64,000 nt of DNA from Eutreptiella sp. 'Long Island Sound 2002'. Lineage: Eukaryota > Euglenozoa > Euglenophyceae > Eutreptiales > Eutreptiaceae. Below the pieces are notes generated by a model. The model was not told the origin of the DNA and did no database searches. It was given only the letters and a program-made list of their open reading frames with translations. Shown here in pieces: positions 23,451-33,428 of the stretch. Each line of letters begins with the position of its first letter. The stretch's first letter is position 1. The stretch spans positions 80,947,918-81,011,917 of the forward strand of contig OZ038382.1 of assembly GCA_964036045.1 (NCBI GenBank), read 5' to 3'. Position numbers and translations under genes: made by a program.

Positions 23451-24600
23451 ATGTGTGACATACGAAACGACATTTCCATGAATGGCAACACCGGTGAGAC
23501 ACCAGCGATAGACACACTGGAAGCCGAGAAAGTGGATGCACGGCAGTTAGAGCCCTCCGTAGAGGAAGCTGTACAGGGCAGCACTGTTGCTGGAGCCAGC
23601 CAGGCCAGTCAATCCCCCTCGCAAGTGGGGAACAAGGGTCGTGTCGCAAGAAAGATGGGCAGCATCAAGGACTCCACAAGTGTACTGGCCATTCAAAACT
23701 ACGTGGAGGTGAGGAGAGCGAAGGTGCCGCGCAAGAAACTGAAGATTGACAGGTGCATGGAGTATGGCCAATTCGGGCTCATTGATGGGGACCACGTGGC
23801 GGAGGTGAAGGAGGACCTAGTGGCAAACCCCCCTGATGGCCGATTGCAGCCTCTGGTCTGGGACGACAAAGGTATGGCATTGTTGCGACACAATTCCATC
23901 AACGCAATTGGCTATGTGGCCTCCCCTATGTGATGTGCCATGCTTTTGTATTTAGTGGGAGCCCTGTGGGTGATTGGTGGCCAACACGGCGTTGCGGCAT
24001 GTGATGAGATTTGCAAGGATGTGACAGCAAGGATGCGCGAGGTCGAGGACTGGATGACCAATTTTGACGTGCGCATCATCAAGTTGGATACATCCGTTGC
24101 GATCAAGCGAAAGCTGGCTGGACAACACAATAGGGCGCAACACAGTGGACGTGAGAGTAGTGTACCCCAACTGTTGAACAATTTCCTACAACTGGCGGCT
24201 CAGGACACACAATGTAAGAAGACAATGGTCACCTTGATGTGTGAGGCAATCGTGGAGGCGGGGCTGACTGCGAAATCCGGCAACACGGAGACAATTGTCA
24301 AGCAAATGAGGCCAGCTGCCCATATGGCCTTGACGTGTGGTACCACCCTCACGGACACACTCGGCAAGATGGTGGAACGCAAGCAGGTCATTGGCCTTTA
24401 TACAATGCGATGCTTTGCTGAAATGCAACCCGAAAATTTGTGGCGCGTATGCAACTACATCGCCTCGCCGAAGAGTAAAGTACCGGGCTTCCAGAAGCTG
24501 GCAAAGGAGCTCCGCGCTGGGGAATTGTGGTGGTATCCCTTTGGTCATCCCGACATGCCGGTTGAGCGCATCCACCCTTCAAGACGCATGCTGTTGCCTT
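23451..24600 (+). CDS. Family B copy B1: ParB-like motif protein, N-terminal two thirds
   Basis: Exon 1 from ATG 23451 (23478 also possible) has a polar N-terminus, a basic stretch (VPRKKLKIDR), then NPPDGRLQPLVWDD. A phase-1 intron of 84 nt (23872-23955, GT...TTTAG) removes the in-frame TGA at 23931. Exon 2 continues ALWVIGGQHGVAACDEI, LAGQHNRAQH, a long helical region and HPDMPVERIHPSRRMLL, to a strong donor GTAAGC at 24601. The GGQH and GxHNxxQ pair is placed like ParB boxes II and III (GERR and ENxxR); this is a structural analogy, not proof. The intron position and phase equal those of B2 and B4. Downstream exons equivalent to B2 exons 5-7 were not found before A2, so the copy is probably 3' truncated. 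Confidence 0.6.
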
Positions 24601-25576
24601 GTAAGCCCCCGCCTTTTGTTGGGCCGCTGCGACGTGGAGAGAGTCCGGATAGAAGAGGGGACGCGAGGGTCCCGGATGTCCCTCTGGCCTTTGCGGCCGT
24701 GCAGGGGTGACCGGGGTCCGAGTGTGGTGGCAGACGTCGGCAGAGAGACTTAGGAGGGCCATAGTCTTAGGCGGCTCTTTACGCACGTAGACTTCGTTGC
24801 TAAAAGGCACGATTCATGGCGATTTTAACATCCGTTTTTTGCACCCCAAAAAAAGCATATCATTTTTTCGGCCAGCTCCACGTGTATTTTCATCGTGGAA
24901 TACAACAACCTCGCCTTTTCTTGCTTCCAGAGGTGCACATATACACCCCCTATTCCGGGCTGAAAATTGTATCATTTAAAATTTTTGGGCACTGCAGTGC
25001 CCAAAAATTTGAAATTGCTTTTTTCAGTGGGTTCTCCAGCACACCTCTGTAGTCATCTCCACAGGTGATGTCCTACTGCAGCAGCAGGCATCAAAACTTG
25101 GCATACCCGTTATCAATGGGTCATCGCACCGCGGTGTTATACTCAGAAGGCCACGTATAATGTACCTTGCCCAATCACTTCCATTCCTGTCCAAATGTAC
25201 ACTTGAAAATGGACTTCCAGTACTTTTGGGCACTGCAGTGTCCAAAAAATTTAAAACTCCGCATTTCACTCCTATTGGTTCCCATTGCGTAACACCTGAC
25301 AAAGGACGTATGAATCATTGGACGTTGGTACTCATCCTTTGCTCATTGGAAATATACTGCCGGTTGTCTGACTGCCACCTTGGAGTGTACCCAGGCTTTG
25401 GAACGTTCCACGTCCATTGGGGGATACATTGTTTGGATCTTCGCTAGCTGCTTTTGGTCTATGCCGCATCAGGTTTGTTTTGTGATGGTGTCTCTGTTTT
25501 CTTTGTCCCCTTACCTTTGCTGCCTGCAAACAGGACTTTTGTCCATGGATGCGGCTCCCTTCCGGTAGTTCCTTAG
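24601..25576. other. Intron or intergenic DNA with CACTGCAGTG palindromes and an exon-like piece
   Basis: A 32-bp perfect palindrome (24979-25010, centre GGGCACTGCAGTGCCC) and a second at 25224-25247. Between them 25027-25215 is open with protein-like content (VVISTGDVLLQQQASKLGIP) and could be an upstream exon of A2 or a B1 remnant. The stretch ends in TTCCTTAG at 25576, a plausible 3' splice site for A2. Confidence 0.4.
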
Positions 25577-27838
25577 TTCGAAGGTATATGCTTCAAAGGA
25601 GGATCTATCTGAGGCTGTGGGTAGGGATAAAGGTGCCGATGAGTTTTGTACGTGGGTGTTAGATCTCTGGTTCGAGTGGAGAAGTAGGCGGTCCGTTGGT
25701 GAATACATCCAACAAAGGGACAGGCGGACCGTTAATTGTCTGCCGGACCAATGGTTCCGTGTTGCTGAGCAAGAGGTTTTTAATATATGGTCTGTTCTAC
25801 ACAAGAGGTGTCGTCCACGTGCCAAGAGGGCTGTAGGTGTCCAACCCAAGAGTCGTGTGCAACGTAGGTGTTTGGCTCACATGGGTCAATGTTCTTACAA
25901 TGTACCCTCCTTTGCTGTTCAAGGAGCAACTGCTTGCACCAGTCTTTGGCAGACCTTGGAAGGTAAACCCGCTGTCCTATGGTTCGATAATTTTTATAGA
26001 CGTAACTTCCGGCCTGTGCCTGGTAATGAGAACCGGTCCCTTAATTGTACAGCCGGTGCTATCATACTCTTGAAACGACCTGGTGACGTTATGCCGTCTT
26101 TTCCTAGCCTCTTGGTTTTACGGCAGAGGATTGGGTACACTGCAGACTTGTTGGTGCAGAGCCATAAAAACTTCATTGATGGCTTGCAAGGATTGATGGA
26201 GGACCCCATCCGCCTCCAACATGTTCGTTGTCCCTTGGACATACGACGGGCTAATGTTACCAGCCCAGCTTGGACCCCCTTTTTTCTCACAGACCTAACT
26301 GTGTTCGCTACCCCCGACCTTGTCTCTATTGTTCACGGGCTCCAGGAGGTGCAGCGGCACACACAGCACCGTCTTCCACTGTTGGTCGACGAAAAAATTC
26401 ACTACCGTGTCCTTAAGCTCATTTACAGCATCAGCTATGCTCGCTACAACGTGCCCCTGTTCATTACACGTACCCCGGTAGTGTATGGCACATGGCACCC
26501 ATATAAATATTGTGTAACCCTGTGCTACAGAAGATTCTTCCCTTTATTTACCTATTTTTCCTATGGTTCACTCAATTTGGGCACTGCAGTGCCCAACTTT
26601 CCGAAACTCATCTATATGGAGTGTATGATTCTGGTGCTCTTGCACTTGGCCCATAAGTGGCGCCAACCTTTGGAGCTGAAGTTACAGACTCTAAGGGGTT
26701 TGCACCGACCGGGTAACGCCAATCACAGCACACTTCTTACACAGGTGCAAGGGTTGGTAACGCTGCTGTATGGTTACATTCCAGCCTTGTTTATTATTGG
26801 GTCGCAAGTGAGGGATTGTCATTGGTCTGCACAGGGAGAGCAACACGCTGCAGGGCCATTGCTGAGCCGTTGCCTACACGTCCTTCTAAGGCTCACCTTA
26901 GGTTATGAGGACAAGGTTGAATATGTGCGCACCATTGTTGTTGCTAGGTTGTTGTGGTCCCAGTGGTTTGCCCGCTTACCTGGGGTGGCACACAGTGAGG
27001 AACCGTGTGAGGCCCTGTTAAGCCGTGTTGTGCACTTAATGGCACAACACCCTGGGAACTGTACGTTGCAACAGGTGCATGACCTGTTTATACTCAATCC
27101 CGTTGCAGGCCAGACCCCAAAGGACCTGCAGTACGTTAATGTTCCCAAGGGACTGCCACAACTGGTTGATCGTCGTTTCACCAGATTGATGGCGCGATTT
27201 GATGTTGGTGTTATACCCCCCCTGGTCTGGTCCAGTCAGAAGTCGAGTATCGTGCAAGACACGTGGGATCCTGCCAAGATGGATTTCCCTTGCGCACTAG
27301 ATACAGTGCTCACTGCAGAGCATTACCGAGATCTATGTGCCAAGACATTGCAGACACTTGTTAAACCCGTTAAAGTTGATGCTGACGTGATGACAAAGCT
27401 GGGTAGACACGTGCCACAACGTCCTCCACGTGATATGGACACAACAGTAGCACAGGCACAGGACATGTTACGCGCAGACCGGTACAAGCGACGCCGGCCA
27501 GCACGCGCTTTTGCGCGAAGGGACCCCGCCCGGATACCCGCCCCCCCGAATGCTGATGGCAACGGTGACAGTGATGAGGACCCCCCCCCCCGCTGGTGGA
27601 CCAGCCGGAGATCCAGATCTGAGGGCTGCTGATTTTGTGGGTGATGATTGATGGGACCCGGACCCCCCCCCCTCCAGAAGCAGTGTCCGTTCACAGTGAT
27701 GATTCCGATGCCCCCGTGGCTGTCCTTTCGGAGCTGAATGAGTTTGACCCTCGATTTTTACCAGTTGCATCCGACTGTGATGCTATTTCTGCCATATGTG
27801 TTCAATCGTCGAGCGCTGCCAGTAGTCATCAACATTAG
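25577..27838 (+). CDS. Family A copy A2: DDE-like transposase, near intact
   Basis: An uninterrupted frame to TGA 27632, about 685 residues from the proposed splice site, which excludes the TAG at 25566. Ordered motifs: an N-terminal Trp/Arg-rich region; LWFDNFYRRNF (Asp codon 25986); NCTAGAIILL; CPLDIRRANV; LLVDEKIHYRVLKLIYSI (Asp codon 26388); YGTWHPYKY (His codon 26496); YGYIPALFIIG; KVEYVRTIV; AHSEEPCEALL (Glu codons 26997 and 27000). The DN, D, WH, E order resembles RNase H-fold transposases such as DUF6589-type proteins; the family is inferred, not shown. A basic stretch and an acidic tail follow. The C-run at 27583-27592 probably shifts the end into another frame: acidic sequence to 27838 fits the tail better. 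No ATG is near the 5' end, so an upstream exon is expected. B2 starts 82 bp further on. Confidence 0.6.
26577..26596. repeat. Palindrome inside A2 coding sequence
   Basis: TTGGGCACTGCAGTGCCCAA, a perfect 20-bp palindrome, in frame and encoding LGTAVP. A1 and A4 align across this point without a gap but with different residues. Confidence 0.95.
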
Positions 27839-27919
27839 AAGTGTGTAAATCAACAATTTGCAGCACTGTGGCCTTTTGTAGTGTTCCGTGTGACCCTTTG
27901 TTAGCCCCTTTGCTAAGCT

Positions 27920-30591
27920 ATGCCTTCGGATACCGAACTGCCGGAAGGGGATGAGCAGCAGACCGCATCGCAAGCCGTTCACACAGCAGAGAAGACACGG
28001 GCGCAGTCGGGGCAGGCTCCAGTGAAGCGGACGGGGACAGACCGGGCAACGGAATCATTCCGGACAACGTGGATCAAACAGGAAATGGTCAAGATACAGC
28101 TGACCAAGATAAAATTTGACACCGACCTCACGCGTGGGCAGACCGGAGAGAGGGACGAGGACTCAGTAATATCGCGGATCGCAAGCCTGAGGACAAATCC
28201 ACCCTGCCGGCCTATCTCAAACATTCTCATATGGCGAAACGAAGGTACACTACCATCCTGTCACACACACGTTGGCATTTTCACACATTCTGGTCGTTTG
28301 GGCAATGCAATGCCCATCTCGCTGATATCTCCCATCTCCCAGCTCCCTGTGTTGCATTTTTGTATCAGCTGAAATTCCCTACTGCTTGGGCGGGGCTCAT
28401 ATCCTGACGGCACTCCAAAGACTTCACCGAGAATACTGTGCGAACTCACGGGCACTGCCGGACGGGTTACAACACGTCTACTGCGAGGAGATCAGACACG
28501 ACTGTCCTGTTGACATTAGCGAGATTATTGGAGGCGATCACAATGCGGTACAACACTCGGTGACCAAGGTGAGTATGGGACAAGTGGCCGCTCGAATTTG
28601 GACTGAAGTGAAGAAGGGCAAAGCGAAAGAGATGCTGCTGGTGGCTCTGCGGAAGTGTGGCCGGCTGGGTGAGAAAACATCTGTGGTATGAGAGATGCAC
28701 GATGAGACCACCGTTGTCATTCCTTTGCGTACCTGTGGCCTGTCCAACGCTGTATGCCTGCCAGGACTCAATCTTGAAGAATTGGAGACCGCTGGTTTCG
28801 TTACAGCAGATATCTGGTGGCCGCGTGGCTGAGTTTATTGACACCTTTGAGAAGACTGCTGGTGAAGGTACTGTGTCCTCTGAGTAGCTGTATTCGTCGT
28901 CTTTTGGTATTCATGGGAACTGCAGTGCCCAAATTCGATGCGACCCTAATTTTTGCACTGCAGTGCTCAACCCCTACACTCTGCGGCCGTTGACGGGACT
29001 GCATGGCGACCAGATGGAGGAGATACTGCTGTACATGGCTGGAGATGGGGCCAAGATCGCTGGACTACATGCCAAGGCCAGACTGTTGAAGCGGGACCGC
29101 CTGTGGGAGATGCTGTTCCTTCACCCGGATAACACGCTCATCCATCCTTCTCGACGTATGTTTATGGGGCGGCAGGGTCTGGCGCGATCGCTGTTGACCC
29201 CCCCCCCCCGACACAAGACGTAAGGCTGTTTGGATCGCAGTGGTACCAGTGGTCTCCTGTTCTAACAGTGAACGTGCATGAAATGCAAAGAGTCCGCAAA
29301 CTGCTTGCAAAGTCGCCGAGGGCCGCCAAATTGTCACTGGGAAATGGACCTGGAGTGCCGAAAATCCTTTACCAAGCTGGGACACCATCCAGAAAGCAGC
29401 GCTGTGGCAGGATGAGGAACAGGCTGACCTGAGGATTGCGCGGGCGAGGCCTGTCAAGGAAACTGCAGTGACAGCGACTGATGGGGAGAAATCAACAACT
29501 ATCTGGCTCAACAAGCCGCAGGATGGGACTGAAGCAACTGGAGCTCGGGCAGAGGCAATTGCGTTGGTTCCTGGCAAGGCCATCCCGTATACGATTGCAC
29601 TGAGGGAGTACAAACTGGTATGCAACCGTTAGGCATAAAAATGGGATCGATTTCGCATTGCTGGTCACTTTAGGCACTGCAATGCCCATCTGTAATGAAA
29701 TGTGCTTTTGACAACAGGTCTTCATTGAGTGTACGAAGGAACGAATGGACAATATCCATCCGCTGGTGCTGAAGGTTGCTGGGAAGCTGGTACCTGTGGC
29801 TATTGGTGGAATGGCGGCCGACGTTAACTTTCTGGTTAATCAGTTGCGCGACTCTGAGGAGTGCGGAGGCTGGCAATATATTATGACCTCTTTTTTTGAT
29901 CAGGAAATCGGTCACCCGACCTATCGGTTCGAGGAGAGGACTATTTGCTTCTGTGTCCCAGACAAGTTTAGGGTGAAGGTCCCGAATATTTTCATTTGCG
30001 ATCAGGGTGCATACGGCAGCACCATTGGTCTGGCAGCGGCTGGTCGGCTCCTGTGTGTGCTTGGTATTGTTCCCTGACGCGACGGACAGTCCGAGGATGA
30101 AGTGTGGCTCCTGCTTTTGACAGCATTGGCTGTATTTCCAGCACAGCTCCTGTCTTGCCTTCCTGAGTCCCCCTGTCTGGCAGCTTGTTTCACTGGGCGC
30201 CAGGGTTTGTTTAACGAGTTCTGTGAACAGCTAGCGGCGTGTGTGCAGGAGATGGACTGTGTCTACTTGGTTAACTGGGACGCTTGGATGCCAGGGATTA
30301 GGGACTGTATGCCAGTTGTGGTGCAGCGGCCTGGGGACGGGGAAGATGAGGAGGGGGGGGGACGATGTGGAGGAAGAGGAGGAGGAGGAGATCATGATGG
30401 TCGGGGGTGGTGACAGCAAGAAGAGGAGCACACCCAGCAAGAAGAAGCCGTCCTCCGACGACAGTGGGGATGAGGTTGATGGTCCCCCCAAAAGGCCAGC
30501 CAAAAAGGCCAAGGACAGTACCCGCCTCAATATGTTTCACGCCAAAGTAGGTCAGGCCAAGGGTAAGAAGGCTCCCCCAAAGAAGAAGTAG
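27920..30591 (+). CDS. Family B copy B2: seven-exon ParB-like motif protein
   Basis: Predicted exons: 27920-28244, 28369-28685, 28807-28867, 28964-29155, 29313-29617, 29718-30056 and 30204-30591; all junction phases agree. Exon 1: ATG start, acidic then basic region, IASLRTNPPCRPISNILIW. Exon 2: YCLGGAHILTALQRL and EIIGGDHNAVQHSVTKVS, the ParB-like box II and III positions. Exon 4: LWEMLFLHPDNTLIHPSRRM. Exons 5-6: KWTWSAENPLPSW, YTIALREYKL, IHPLVLKVAGKLVPVAIGG. Exon 7: LFNEFCEQLAACVQEM, then an acidic tract, then a Lys-rich tail ending APPKKK at TAG. A G-run at about 30350-30360 shifts the frame inside the acidic tract. Introns 1, 3 and 5 carry CTGCAG-type palindromes or near variants. Function unknown; the charged tail suggests a nucleic-acid-binding nuclear protein. 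Confidence 0.6.
28298..28317. repeat. Palindrome variant in B2 intron 1
   Basis: TTGGGCAATGCAATGCCCAT, a decayed form of the CACTGCAGTG palindrome, inside the intron at 28245-28368. Confidence 0.85.
28915..28970. repeat. Palindrome pair in B2 intron 3, second at the 3' splice site
   Basis: GGGAACTGCAGTGCCC (28915 on) and TTGCACTGCAGTGCTCAA (28953-28970). The phase of flanking exons puts the splice acceptor at CTGCAG, base 28963, the centre of the second palindrome. Confidence 0.7.
29671..29690. repeat. Palindrome variant in B2 intron 5
   Basis: TAGGCACTGCAATGCCCATC inside the intron at 29618-29717. Confidence 0.85.
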
Positions 30592-31286
30592 ACTGTGTTG
30601 CGCGGTTGGCACTGCCTGTGTCTATGTCAGTAGTTTTTTCGCCTCGATTTGCACGTTGTCGCGCGTCCTGTTCTATGCAGGTGTGAGACTGGTGCCCTTT
30701 TTCATGTTTTGGTAATTTTGGGCGCTGCAGTGCCCAAATTCAGCGACTCGCCAATTTTTTACCCCTGCTGCGCCAGTTCTTTTGCAGGCATTGTTGCCGT
30801 CATTTATTATTGCATTGGCTGCATTGGCGGCGCCTCCGTTGTTTGTCGGCACCACTGGTGGTGCATTATTTGTCACGCTTCGCATACAATCACAGTGATC
30901 GGGTCAGCAGACGCGGCAACAAAAAGCTAACCAGAGTTTTGCATGTGTTTGCCTGTCATCCTCCTTGCTTCATTTTTTAGGTTGCATTTTACGGTGTGGT
31001 TTGAAATGCAGCAGCGGATGATTCGGAACAATTGGATTTTTCTTCGGATGGACACTGCAGTGCCCAAATTTGAAGGGGATACATGACTTTTGACTGGCAC
31101 ATGTATTACCCCCTACACACAGTCATTTTGGATAATTCATAGGTTTTTGGGGGTGTTCCCTGCAGAGCACAATGGTGCAATTTTTCAAAGTGGTTTTTCA
31201 GCCCCCGTTTTGGGGTGGTACCCAATTTGGGAACTGTGGCATTTTTGCTACGTGCGTATAGCGCCGCCTAAGATAGTGTTGTGCCC
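30592..31286. other. Non-coding after B2, two CACTGCAGTG-type palindromes
   Basis: Palindromes at about 30714-30740 (GGGCGCTGCAGTGCCC core) and 31051-31067. No coding signal of its own; the B2 frame read past its TAG does not look like protein. Confidence 0.5.
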
Positions 31287-32010
31287 GTTGGGCCTTCCGC
31301 AACTGCACCCCTGATGACTCGTGCAAGCTTGCCTGATGATGTCCAAGGAACCCCCCCCCCCCCCTGGGACACCCTCTAATTCACCATCTTGGGCATGCTG
31401 GGCTTTGCAGAGCCCAGGTGAAGCACATTGACCAATTTCAGACGTCATATTACCATCTTGTGAGTTCTGGGCTCTGCAGAGCCTAGGATCCCCTGGGATG
31501 CCAATTGACTGCATGTACCCAGACGCTGTGCCTGTTGAACTGTTTGAACTTCCGCAACTTCACTCCTGATGACCGGTGCAGCCTTGCCTAATGATGTCCA
31601 AGGACCCCCCCACCCCGCAGGGACACCCCCTAATTTACCATTTTGGTCATGCTGGGCTCTGCACAGCCCAGGTGAAGCACATTGACCAATTTCAGGAGTC
31701 ATATTACCATCTTGTGAGTTTTGGGCTTTGCGGAGCCAAGGATCCCCTGGGATGCCAATTAAATGGATCTACAGAGACGCTGCGCCTGTTGAAGATTCCG
31801 CGACTTCACTGCTGTCGACCGGTGCCGCCTTGCCTAATGATGTCCCCCCACACACACACATCCCCTTCATTTGTCAATTTGGTCATGATGGGCTCTGCAG
31901 AGCCAAGATGAAGCACAGTGACCAATTTCAGCCTTCATATTGCCAACTTGACAGTACTGGGCTCCGCAGAGCCCAGGATCCAACAGAATGCAAATTTACG
32001 CTGTGCCATA
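31287..32010. repeat. 250-bp unit in three tandem copies, each with two CTGCAG-type palindromes
   Basis: GCCTRATGATGTCC recurs at about 31329, 31585 and 31832. Palindromes fall at 31398-31417 with 31467-31486, 31652-31671 with 31721-31740, and 31888-31907 with 31957-31976, always about 69 bp start to start. The palindrome type here is CTCTGCAGAG, unlike the CACTGCAGTG type around A2 and B2. Confidence 0.9.
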
Positions 32011-32079
32011 TCGCTGTGACTTGGTGGATCGCTCAACTCTGGTGCAACCTGCCCTCCTCTATGGCTCCTGTGCACACAG

Positions 32080-33428
32080 GCAGTAAGACTGAAGTGGCCC
32101 GCACGTGGAAGAAGTTTAGTCACCGTCTGGCGAATTTTGGTGCATGGCAAGGGAGCTGGGAGTACAGCGAGAGCACGCCGTGGCCACCGCTCCAGACGCT
32201 GTTGAAGGCACGTCTGTGGGTCAGCGATCGAGAAGATGTCGAAGCACATCGCAGATTGCTTGTGAGACCAGTGTTGCACCCGGGTGTTGAGGTGTGTGGT
32301 GGCGAGGTGGCAAAGGTCAATGTCGGCAAGGGATCAAAATTTGGAGAAATTTGGGTGTACGATGGATCGGTGACCGCAGTGCCAAATGAGATCAAAATGC
32401 TTAACTACAATCTCATCATTGTTGCAGTCCCGCGGCAAAGAGGGTGGATCCCTGGTGCGCAGATGGTGCGTGTGCTGTCTCAAGGGGTATTTGGCGCCTT
32501 TCACGGACATCATGGGGATTTGGTCGTTGTGGAACAACACTTGCATTCTCAATTGGAAGATTTGTACCCAACGGCTTTGCGCATGGCTGTCTACCATCTG
32601 GGACGCCGAGAAGAGCCGTATTTGTTCGAGAAGTCGCATCTGTTGCTTGTGAAAACCCATGGGCTGGGCCGTGCAGCGCCGCACTTCCTCACACAGAAGT
32701 CGTTCAATGAAGGTCTGTGGCTGGGTCTGGCTATTCTGTGGTGCTTTGTGAATTTGCTGGAGGACCCGAACGACGACTCTGACGACACACACATGGATGG
32801 TGATGCATCGCGCTGCCTGTGGGCACTGTACTACGGTCGCCGCCCCGACCTGATCAGTCTGGGCTGTATCCACTTGCCTGTCCCTTTGAATTGCGCATGG
32901 GCCGTATTATCTGGTGGTCCTTACAAAGTAGCTGATGTGGTGAACCTGCTGAAGACAAGCGTCCAGAAAGGGGACACGGAGGAGGATGTTGAGTGGCGGA
33001 GTGTCACGCACTAGGCAAGCACCGGCCAGCCGTTGTTCCAGCAGTAGGAGTCCCCTGACCAGGCAGCTGACGCGGACACGAGTGAGTCGAAAGGTGAGGA
33101 GGTGCCGGATCCGCAAACTCCCAAACCAAAGGGGAAAACCAATAAACAGCGGCAGAAGGAGCAAGAGAAAGCTCAGCGCCAGTTGCGGAAGCAAGAGGAG
33201 GCACGGGAGCGGCAACGTAGAAAGGAGGAGAAGGAGAGGGAGAAAAAGGCGAAAGAGGACGAGCGAGCATATCGCAAGAGGAAAGAAAAGGAGGATAAAT
33301 GGGCAACGGCGGCCGCTGCGGCGTCCCCATCGCAGAAAAAAAGAACAGTCGCGGGCCTCCAGGCTACCCTGCAACGTGGCGTCCGGGTTGGCTTATCCAA
33401 GAGCAACGGCAAGAGCAACGGCAAGTGA
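32080..33428 (+). CDS. Family B copy B3: C-terminal half, two in-frame TAG codons
   Basis: The frame is open from upstream. An acceptor ACACAG at 32079 gives the same entry phase as B2 exon 5. The content is collinear with B2 exons 5-7 without introns: a GSWEYSESTPWPPLQ region (B2 KWTWSAENPLPSW), VPRQRGWIPGAQMVRVL, KSFNEGLWLGLAILWCFVNLL, and an acidic stretch. TAG at 33012-33014 and 33045-33047 interrupt it, but the frame goes on through an acidic then very basic, Arg/Lys/Glu-rich coiled-coil-like tail (KEQEKAQRQLRKQEE) to TGA at 33426-33428. No equivalents of exons 1-4 were found upstream, so it may be a partial duplicate. Absence of introns could mean intron loss or a copy made through RNA. 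Confidence 0.55.

Noticed and set aside
23929-23956. TGA separating two genes in B1, or a 26-nt mini-intron
   Set aside because: A standard 84-nt phase-1 intron (23872-23955) explains the stop and matches the intron site in B2 and B4.
24575-24600. GC-AG donor after the HPSRR block of B1
   Set aside because: GCATGC aligns with the B2 donor GTATGT, but coding similarity seems to continue through MLL and a strong GTAAGC donor follows at 24601. It remains possible but is not supported.
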